DNA of 64,000 nucleotides from positions 46,525-110,524 of the forward strand of contig CACJFI010000004.1 of assembly GCA_902592615.1 (NCBI GenBank). The letters run 5' to 3'. The position numbers were made by a program, and so were the translations under genes. The notes below the pieces were generated by a model, which worked only from the letters and a program-made list of their open reading frames with translations, did no database searches and was not told the origin of the DNA. Below, in pieces: positions 57,556 through 64,000 of the stretch. How positions within the stretch are numbered: position 1 is the stretch's first letter; each line of letters starts with the position of its first letter. The DNA is from an uncultured SAR116 cluster alpha proteobacterium (GTDB lineage: Bacteria; Pseudomonadota; Alphaproteobacteria; Puniceispirillales; Marisalimonadaceae).

Positions 57556-58816
57556 ATCGCAATGCCTCTGCTGGAGATATTTTTGATGCTTTCCAAGCAG
57601 GAAACATGCTTGCTAGTAAAGTTAGGGAAATAGATAACCCCATAACAATTAAAACTTCATTAAAATTTATATTAGAAGGTAATGTAGATAAAAAATAAAT
57701 TTCAGAAGAGAATAATTCTTGCCCAAAAAGAGATGATACAAAATTTCTGATTGTTTCAATATTTATAGATACAATAATGCCTAAAATTGCTCCTATAATT
57801 GTACCTATAATACCAATAATTGAACCTGTTAACATAAAAATTCTTATAATAAGATGTTTAGAAGCACCCATTGTTCTCATGAGAGCAATATCAGATTTTT
57901 TAGTTTGAACTAGCATTATCATGGATGATATTATATTGAATGTTGCCACAAGAATTATTAACGTCAATATCACAAACATTACGTTTTTTTCTACATCAAG
58001 AGCATTCATAAAAGATGAATTTCTTTTTTTCCAATCAATTATTGTCAAACTTTCATCTAATTTAGAAATTAAATCATCATAAACATTTTGAGTTGTTTTT
58101 GGATTATCTAAAAAAATTTCAATGCCATGAGCAATTTTTTTAATTGATAGAAATTTTTCAGCTTTTTCCCATGGTATAAAAATAAAGTTATTATCATACT
58201 CATACATACCAACATCAAAAAAACCACCAACCATAAAGTTTTGCTTGATTGGCAATACACCAATCGCAGTCTCCATAACATTCGGAGAAATAAGCGATAT
58301 ATAATCACCTACTCTTAAATTTAATCTTTGAGCAAGCCTGTATCCTAATATTATATTTTTATTTAATTTGAAATTATCAATGGCAGTGTTATCAAGAGAC
58401 TTCCATAGTAATTTTTTAGCAGGTAAATCTGACCATTTTGTACCTCTAACAATAATTCCTGAAATAGAATTCTTAGTTTTGGCAAGAGCTTGCCCTTCCA
58501 AATACGGGGTGACAGCAACAACATTTTGTGTGTCTGAAATTTGACTTACTATTTTATTATAATTTTCAATTGATAATCCATTTTTTTTATAAACGATTAA
58601 ATGACCATTTATTCCTAATATTCTGTCAACTAATTCTGTTCGAAAACCATTCATCACGGACATTACTACAATCAAAGTGGCTACACCTAAAACAATACCA
58701 ACAAGAGAAAACCAGGCTGAAACTGAAATAAAACCCTCAACTCGCCTAGATTTAATATACCTTAAGGCGATAGTTCTTTCAGTTTCATTAAAAATAAAAT
58801 TACTCATATGCTTCAT
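57548..58816 (-). CDS. lolC: Lipoprotein-releasing ABC transporter permease LolC/E
   Basis: A 422-residue permease with an N-terminal helix (about 28-50), a large periplasmic domain (about 50-270) and three C-terminal helices with a FtsX-type core. The opening [29 protein letters not shown] and the [28 protein letters not shown] region are typical. A single gene serves both LolC and LolE roles in this lineage, as far as this window shows. ATGA overlap with proS. Confidence 0.95.
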   Translation of the reverse strand: MKHMSNFIFNETERTIALRYIKSRRVEGFISVSAWFSLVGIVLGVATLIVVMSVMNGFRTELVDRILGINGHLIVYKKNGLSIENYNKIVSQISDTQNVVAVTPYLEGQALAKTKNSISGIIVRGTKWSDLPAKKLLWKSLDNTAIDNFKLNKNIILGYRLAQRLNLRVGDYISLISPNVMETAIGVLPIKQNFMVGGFFDVGMYEYDNNFIFIPWEKAEKFLSIKKIAHGIEIFLDNPKTTQNVYDDLISKLDESLTIIDWKKRNSSFMNALDVEKNVMFVILTLIILVATFNIISSMIMLVQTKKSDIALMRTMGASKHLIIRIFMLTGSIIGIIGTIIGAILGIIVSINIETIRNFVSSLFGQELFSSEIYFLSTLPSNINFNEVLIVMGLSISLTLLASMFPAWKASKISPAEALRYE

Positions 58817-60132
58817 TGATTAGTTTGAACAAAATTCATTATCTCATCGTAGGATAATCTGGATATATCTCCACTTTTTCTACACTTTAAATCATATAAT
58901 TGATCTTTAATTCCCTTCGGTCCAATTATAATTTGATATGGCAAACCAATTAAATCTGCTCTAGCGAGTTTTGCGCCAGCCCTTTCATCTGTATCATCAT
59001 ACAAGACATTTAATGCATTATTATTCATAGCATTATATAATTCTAAACAAATTTTATCACAATCAATATCACCACATTTTAAATTAATTATGTTATAATC
59101 CCAAGGGGTTACTTCTTTGGGCCAAATTATCCCTTTTTGATCATGATTTGCTTCAATAACAGCACCCACTAACCTTGATAGGCCGACACCATATGATCCC
59201 ATGAAAACTGGAATATTCTCTCCTACCCTATCTGATATGGTAGCTCTCATTGGCAAAGAATATTTTTGTCCAAAATGAAAAATATGACCTACCTCAATAC
59301 CTCTAGTTTTAATTAAGGTATTATTTATATTATCAAAATTACTTGCATCGTGCTTTTCTTCTGTAGCAGCATATAGAGAGGTAAATTTATTTACTTCTTC
59401 TTGAATATCTTCATTGTAATTGATATTCAAAAACGAACCTTCGATATTTAATAATTGTTTATCTACGTAAACTTCACTTTCACCAGTTTCAGCTAAGATA
59501 ATAAATTCATGGCTTAAATCTCCTCCAATTGGGCCAGTGTCCGCTTTCATTGGTATTGCTTTTAAACCCATTTTTTTAAATAATTGCAAATAAGCTATGA
59601 ACATTATATTATATGATTTAATGGAATTTTTGTAGTCAACATCAAAAGAATATGCATCTTTCATCAAAAATTCTCTTCCTCTCATAACACCAAATCTTGG
59701 TCTTAGCTCATCTCTAAATTTCCATTGAATGTGAAAAAGATTTAATGGTAGTTCTTTATAACTATTTATATGAGTTCTAAATATTTCAGTTACTAGCTCT
59801 TCATTAGTTGGTCCATATAATAAATTTCTATTATTTCTATCTTTAATACGAAGCATTTCTTTACCATAATCTTCGTATCTTCCAGATTCTTTCCAAATCT
59901 CTGCAGATTGAAGCGTAGGCATTAAAATCTCATTAGCACCCGCTTTTATCATTTCTTGTCTACAAATTTCTGTGATTTTTTCTAAAACAATTTTACCAAG
60001 GGGTAACCAGGAATAAATTCCAGAAGCTGATTGTTGTATCATGCCAGCTCTAAGCATATAAATATGTGATATAATTTCAGCTTCTTTTGGATTTTCCTTT
60101 AAAACAGGAAGAAAAAATCTTGTTAATAACAT
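58813..60132 (-). CDS. proS: Prolyl-tRNA synthetase (short, alphaproteobacterial type)
   Basis: A 439-residue class II synthetase. Motif 2 ([26 protein letters not shown]) and motif 3 ([16 protein letters not shown]) are clear, as is the anticodon domain. Its length is short because the ~180-residue editing insertion of E. coli ProRS is absent, as is usual in alphaproteobacteria. First gene of proS-lolC-lolD-dnaE. The 110-base gap upstream is shared with the divergent hemB. Confidence 0.97.
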   Translation of the reverse strand: MLLTRFFLPVLKENPKEAEIISHIYMLRAGMIQQSASGIYSWLPLGKIVLEKITEICRQEMIKAGANEILMPTLQSAEIWKESGRYEDYGKEMLRIKDRNNRNLLYGPTNEELVTEIFRTHINSYKELPLNLFHIQWKFRDELRPRFGVMRGREFLMKDAYSFDVDYKNSIKSYNIMFIAYLQLFKKMGLKAIPMKADTGPIGGDLSHEFIILAETGESEVYVDKQLLNIEGSFLNINYNEDIQEEVNKFTSLYAATEEKHDASNFDNINNTLIKTRGIEVGHIFHFGQKYSLPMRATISDRVGENIPVFMGSYGVGLSRLVGAVIEANHDQKGIIWPKEVTPWDYNIINLKCGDIDCDKICLELYNAMNNNALNVLYDDTDERAGAKLARADLIGLPYQIIIGPKGIKDQLYDLKCRKSGDISRLSYDEIMNFVQTNQ

Positions 60133-60192
60133 TATATTTGTTCCCTAATAGGCTTATATCTAAAATTAAATTAAAACTAATTTGATTGATAG

Positions 60193-60208
60193 TTTATACC
60201 AGTATAAA
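60193..60208. promoter_or_regulatory. Dyad TTTATAC-CA-GTATAAA in the proS/hemB divergent gap
   Basis: A perfect seven-base inverted repeat with two-base centre, followed at 60207-60225 by a second dyad (AATTAC...GTAATT). They lie 35-50 bases before the hemB ATG and about 60 bases before the proS start, at promoter distance from both. The elements may be an operator or simply -10-like AT-rich DNA. Confidence 0.35.
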
Positions 60209-60242
60209 TTACAATTTATGTAATTATTAACAGGACATCAAC

Positions 60243-61271
60243 ATGAAAGAACATTCAAATAAACAATTTTCTATAAATGGTTTTCCAAGAGTAAGAATGA
60301 GAAGAAATCGTTTATCAGAATTTTCTAGAAGACTTATATCTGAAAATAATTTGTCAGTTAACGATTTAATTTACCCAATTTTTATTACTTATGGATCAAA
60401 AGTTAAAGAAGAAATAAGTTCCATGCCTGGAATTTATCGATATTCCTTAGATTTACTTCACAAAGAAATTGAATATATTTCTTCTTTAAATATTCCTGCA
60501 ATTGCATTATTTCCAAAAATTGAAAATGAATTAAAAACACCTGATGGTAAAGAGGCTCTAAATAATAATAATTTAATATGCAAAGCTATACAGATTTCTA
60601 AAAAAGTTAACCCTGATCTAGGTGTTATAACTGACGTTGCACTAGATCCTTATACAGATCATGGCCATGATGGAATAATAAAAGAAGATCAAATTGATAA
60701 TGACTTAACGCTAGATATTCTATGCAAACAGGCAATTGTTCAGGCAGAAGCTGGATGTGATATTATAGCACCTAGTGACATGATGGATGGAAGAGTTGGA
60801 GCTATTAGAGATACTTTAGATGGACATGGTCTTATTAACGTTCAAATCATGTCATATGCTGCTAAATATGCATCATCATATTATGGCCCTTTTAGAGATG
60901 CAGTTGGTTCAGCGGTCAATTTATCAAATAAATCAAAAAAAAGTTATCAAATGGACCCAGCAAATTCAGCTGAGGCATTAAGAGAAATTAGACTTGATAT
61001 TAATGAAGGTGCAGACATGATAATAATTAAACCAGGAATGCCATATTTAGATATTGTTAGTAAAGCAAAAAATGAGTTAAATTTTCCTGTTATTGCCTAT
61101 CAAGTATCTGGAGAGTATTCAATGATAAAAGCTGCAATTCAAAATGGCTGGTTTCATGAAGAAAAGATTATATTTGAAACTATGATGTGTTTTAAAAGAG
61201 CTGGCTGTGATGGAATAATAACTTATTTTGCTCCATTTGTTGCAAAAACATTAATCAATAAAACTTTTTAA
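60243..61271 (+). CDS. hemB: Delta-aminolevulinic acid dehydratase (porphobilinogen synthase)
   Basis: Condenses two aminolevulinic acids for haem and cobalamin. The 342-residue enzyme has DVALDPYTDHGHDG at 131-144, in which the three Cys of the zinc-type enzyme are replaced (Ala133, Asp135, Asp144), so it should be the Mg2+-dependent type. The Schiff-base lysines are in VGSAVN-adjacent and ADMIIIKPGMPYLDIV segments. It is divergent from proS and followed 29 bases later by bpt. Confidence 0.97.
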   Translation: MKEHSNKQFSINGFPRVRMRRNRLSEFSRRLISENNLSVNDLIYPIFITYGSKVKEEISSMPGIYRYSLDLLHKEIEYISSLNIPAIALFPKIENELKTPDGKEALNNNNLICKAIQISKKVNPDLGVITDVALDPYTDHGHDGIIKEDQIDNDLTLDILCKQAIVQAEAGCDIIAPSDMMDGRVGAIRDTLDGHGLINVQIMSYAAKYASSYYGPFRDAVGSAVNLSNKSKKSYQMDPANSAEALREIRLDINEGADMIIIKPGMPYLDIVSKAKNELNFPVIAYQVSGEYSMIKAAIQNGWFHEEKIIFETMMCFKRAGCDGIITYFAPFVAKTLINKTF

Positions 61272-61300
61272 AAATTAGCAAACAAGTCGTATATAAAATT

Positions 61301-62020
61301 ATGATTGATATAAAACCTAAAAACGTTCTAGAGCAACCTATTTACATGCTTACAAAAGCAACCACGTGTCCGTATTTAACTGGACAAGTTGAAAAAAGAA
61401 TAGCTACAGATATATCTAACAATAAAAATATTTATGAAGAACTGTCAATTAACGGTTTTAGGAGAGTTGAAAATTGGATGTATAGACCTGTTTGTGACAA
61501 TTGTAGTGCCTGCAAATCCTACAGGGTAGACATACAAAAATTTCAAATAACAAAAAGTTTAAAAAGAGTTTCAAAAAACTTTGATAATTTTAGTCATGAA
61601 TTAGTAAAAAATGTATCAACCAAAGAACATTATGAACTTTTTAAGAAATATCAATTAGCAAGACACACTGGTGGATCTATGTCAGATATGGATGAAGATG
61701 AATTTACATCAATGATAGAAACATCACCAATAAATACCTCACTTTTAGAGTTTAGGGACAAATCTAGAAAATTAATTGGAGCTGTACTATTAGATATAGA
61801 TAAAAAAAACTTATCGGCTGTTTACAGTTTTTTTGACCCAAAATTTAACAAATTTGGACTAGGCAATTATATGATCATGCAATGTTTGTTATATGGAAAA
61901 AGTAAAAAATATGAGTTTTTGTACCTTGGTTATTATATTAAAGAACTATCCAGCATGTCATACAAATCTAGGTTTAAGCCAGGACAAATATTAAATAATA
62001 ATTATTGGGAAAATTTTTAA
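61301..62020 (+). CDS. bpt: Aspartate/glutamate leucyltransferase (N-end rule)
   Basis: Transfers Leu from leucyl-tRNA to proteins that begin with Asp or Glu, marking them for ClpS/ClpAP. The 239-residue protein of the ATE family shows TTCPYLTGQVEKRIATD, NGFRRVENWMYRPVCDNCSACKSYRV with the conserved Cys, RHTGGSM and YLGYYIKELSSMSYKSRFKPG. The family is often called ate. Its stop is two bases from the stop of the convergent ggt gene. Confidence 0.94.
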   Translation: MIDIKPKNVLEQPIYMLTKATTCPYLTGQVEKRIATDISNNKNIYEELSINGFRRVENWMYRPVCDNCSACKSYRVDIQKFQITKSLKRVSKNFDNFSHELVKNVSTKEHYELFKKYQLARHTGGSMSDMDEDEFTSMIETSPINTSLLEFRDKSRKLIGAVLLDIDKKNLSAVYSFFDPKFNKFGLGNYMIMQCLLYGKSKKYEFLYLGYYIKELSSMSYKSRFKPGQILNNNYWENF

Positions 62021-62022
62021 CT

Positions 62023-63615
62023 TTATCCCCCAATAGCTGATCCATCGCTTCTTAAATCATAGCCTCCTTCTTTCAGACCATTAGGATAACACAATAAAGC
62101 ACCTGCATGACCCATTATTTCTTCATATGCTCCTACCTTTTCAACAATATGACCCATAGATTTTAATTTATCAAAGGTGTCAGCTGAAAAACGTTCTTCA
62201 ATTTTTAATGAGGTCGTTTCTTCACCCCATGTTTTGCCTAATAGCCATCTTGGTTCGTTAACGGCATTTTGTAGATTTAAATTTTGAACATTATATCTAT
62301 AAAAAATTGTAGCTTGTGTCTGTGGTTGCCCTTCTCCCCCCATAGTCCCATATGACATTACCCTACCATCATCGAAATGAGCTAATGCTGGTTGAATTGT
62401 ATGAAATGGTTTTCTGCCAGGTAATAAATGATTATGATTTTTTGGGTCAAGAGAAAAGCTAACTCCTCTATTTTGCATTGTTATACCAGTATTAGGTAAA
62501 ACTAAACCTGAACCAAACTCCCAATAAATACTCTGTATAAAACTTATAGTATTTCCGTATGTATCCGTGGTACCTAACCAAACTGTATCACCACCTAGAG
62601 AAGACACAGGCCAAGGTGTAGCTTTTTCAAAATTAATTTCCTTAGCTAGTTTTTTTATAAAATCTTTTGTCAGAAAGTCATTGACATTAACACTCATATA
62701 TCTTGGGTCTGAAATATGTTTGTCTCTTATTTTAAAAACTACTTTGGTTATTTCTACAATAAGATGTATTAATTCAACATCATTTTTACAAGTAATTGAT
62801 AATTCATCTAGCAATCCTAGAATTAATATAGATGCTAACCCTTGAGTAGGTGGTGGTAAGTTAAATAATTTAGCATCTTTAATTTTTAATTCTAATGGAT
62901 CTACAAAAGTTGCTTTATAATTTTTAAAATCTTCTGAATTTAATGGAGATCCTAAATTATTTAAATCAGAAATGATTTTACTAAAAACTTCACCTGAATA
63001 AAAGTCCTCTAACCCATTTTTTATAAGGCAGGAAAAAGTATTCGACAATTTTGGAATAATTAATCTATCTCCAACATTTGGAATTTTGCCATTTTTTAAA
63101 TAAACATCTTTGAAACCTACAAGATCAACAAGCTGATTTAATTTTGATTTTAAATTATTTCTTAGAGTATTAGTTACAGCAATTCCTTCTTTAGCAGCTT
63201 GTTCAGCATCAAACAAAAGTCTACTTATTGGAATTTTACCTCCTAAATTTTTAACACTAAAATCATATGCCAGTTTCCAACCTGCAACAGCGCCTGGAAC
63301 AGTTAAAGCAGACAATGGTCCTCGTGATGGAATAGAGTTAAAACCTAGTTTTTTGTAAAAATCTATATTTACATTATTAGATGCTGGTCCACAGGAATCA
63401 ATTGCATAAACATTTTTGTTTTTGTCAGAAATTAACCAGAAATTATCGCCACCCATAGAGTTCATATGAGGATATAAAACTGATATCATTGCAGCAGAAG
63501 CAATCATAGCTTCAATAGCATTACCACCTTCTTTTAATATGTCAGATCCAGTTTTTGCAGCCAAATGATGAGGAGCAATCATCATATAATTATAAGACAG
63601 TTTTGAAGAAAGCAT
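62023..63615 (-). CDS. ggt: Gamma-glutamyltransferase family protein
   Basis: A 530-residue Ntn-hydrolase precursor expected to self-cleave into two chains. The likely nucleophile is the Thr pair before DTYGNTISFIQS (around residue 350), followed by GSGLVLPNTGITMQNRG and GGEGQPQTQATIFYRY. The large-chain start has HHLAAKTGSDILKEGGNAIEAMIA. No signal peptide is visible, so unlike E. coli Ggt it probably acts in the cytoplasm. The substrate may be glutathione or another gamma-glutamyl or acyl compound. Confidence 0.92.
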   Translation of the reverse strand: MLSSKLSYNYMMIAPHHLAAKTGSDILKEGGNAIEAMIASAAMISVLYPHMNSMGGDNFWLISDKNKNVYAIDSCGPASNNVNIDFYKKLGFNSIPSRGPLSALTVPGAVAGWKLAYDFSVKNLGGKIPISRLLFDAEQAAKEGIAVTNTLRNNLKSKLNQLVDLVGFKDVYLKNGKIPNVGDRLIIPKLSNTFSCLIKNGLEDFYSGEVFSKIISDLNNLGSPLNSEDFKNYKATFVDPLELKIKDAKLFNLPPPTQGLASILILGLLDELSITCKNDVELIHLIVEITKVVFKIRDKHISDPRYMSVNVNDFLTKDFIKKLAKEINFEKATPWPVSSLGGDTVWLGTTDTYGNTISFIQSIYWEFGSGLVLPNTGITMQNRGVSFSLDPKNHNHLLPGRKPFHTIQPALAHFDDGRVMSYGTMGGEGQPQTQATIFYRYNVQNLNLQNAVNEPRWLLGKTWGEETTSLKIEERFSADTFDKLKSMGHIVEKVGAYEEIMGHAGALLCYPNGLKEGGYDLRSDGSAIGG

Positions 63616-63626
63616 AATAATGCCTA

Positions 63627-64000
63627 TTAAAAATACAAAGATAAATCGCGGTGAGCAGATTTACAGCCTGCTAAGAATAAAGCAATATCCCTAGGAATTT
63701 CTTGCTGTTGTCTTAACCCTATTGTAAACTTTGTACTATTAAGAAATACTGTTAAGGCATCGATTGCTTTGTTATCAATTTTTTTAAGATCACTATATTT
63801 TTTTTCATACTCTTCAAAAGAAATATTAAAATCTTTAACAACTTTTTTATAATTTACTTTTTTCTTTTTTAAATTTCTAGACACTCTTGAAAGTTTAGAT
63901 GTGATTTTTGAATTATCAGGTAAACGTGAGAGCTTTTTTGAAAAAATCTTAATTTCAATTGATAAGGATTTGGGCTCACTAGTCTCTAATATTTTACTAA
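63627..64000 (-). CDS. Unidentified protein, C-terminal part (gene runs off the window)
   Basis: The frame is open from the window edge to a stop at 63627, giving about 124 residues of the C-terminus. An internal GTG at 63884 could also start an 85-residue protein, but the 38 codons before it have no stop, so a longer gene is more likely. The sequence is lysine-rich and mostly helical (KKKKVNYKKVVKDFNISFEEYEKKY is reduced here to positions about 41-65), ending with a more conserved-looking LRQQQEIPRDIALFLAGCK and AHRDLSLYF. I do not recognise the family. It lies 11 bases upstream of ggt on the same strand. Confidence 0.55.
   Translation of the reverse strand, partial: SKILETSEPKSLSIEIKIFSKKLSRLPDNSKITSKLSRVSRNLKKKKVNYKKVVKDFNISFEEYEKKYSDLKKIDNKAIDALTVFLNSTKFTIGLRQQQEIPRDIALFLAGCKSAHRDLSLYF

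Noticed and set aside
1..64000. CRISPR arrays, insertion sequences, prophage or integrases
   Set aside because: No regularly spaced direct repeats, transposase-like products or terminal inverted repeats were seen; gene content is core plus common accessory genes.

Overview
The window is AT-rich, densely packed DNA from what is most likely a free-living, streamlined marine alphaproteobacterium. This placement is an inference. It rests on the gene order proS-lolC-lolD-dnaE / rpsB-tsf-pyrH-frr-uppS-cdsA-dxr-rseP-bamA-skp-lpxD-fabZ-lpxA-lpxI-lpxB, the use of lpxI rather than lpxH, the order trpD-trpC-moaC-moeA-lexA-gltX-gltA, the GAAC-N7-GAAC SOS box in front of lexA, and the N-terminally extended ribosomal protein S9. 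I see no insertion sequences, phage genes, CRISPR arrays or rRNA. There is one tRNA, tRNA-Glu(TTC). No stretch longer than about 300 bases lacks a gene.

Layout. (1) 1-9322, energy module: a complete Na+-translocating NADH:quinone reductase operon (nqrABCDEF, minus strand), followed by an unusual NuoL-like membrane protein and the start of birA. The NQR assembly genes apbE (flavin transferase) and nqrM (iron delivery) diverge from nqrA. (2) 9328-19299, accessory metabolism: a three-gene molybdenum hydroxylase of unknown substrate, three separate DMT/EamA transporters, 6-phosphogluconate dehydrogenase, gluconokinase and a PIF1-like helicase. (3) 19321-27345: an acyl-CoA ligase, an alpha/beta hydrolase, a four-gene cluster (ATP-grasp, alpha-E, transglutaminase, Anbu proteasome-like peptidase), an NTF2-like protein and a hotdog thioesterase. 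(4) 27480-31779: tRNA-Glu, recJ, hom, rpsI and rplM. (5) 32008-39072: trpD, trpC, moaC, moeA, lexA, gltX and gltA. (6) 39073-60132: a 21-kb minus-strand run for lipid A, outer membrane, isoprenoid, phospholipid, translation, replication, lipoprotein sorting and prolyl-tRNA synthesis. (7) 60243-64000: hemB, the N-end-rule leucyltransferase bpt, a gamma-glutamyltransferase and one unidentified gene running off the edge.

How the parts connect. NQR, ApbE and NqrM form a self-contained Na+ pump with its own maturation factors. In many alphaproteobacteria the complex I (nuo) operon sits directly before birA. Here nqr occupies that place, and the only nuo-like gene is a NuoL homologue that has lost essentially all the charged residues of the proton channel. 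MoaC and MoeA supply molybdenum cofactor that the hydroxylase at 11906-14143 would need. The Anbu cluster is a conserved but functionally unsolved peptide ligation/proteolysis system and is, with the NuoL-like gene, the best target for new biology here. Compaction is strong: many start/stop overlaps, and two convergent gene pairs that end within 0-2 bases of each other.
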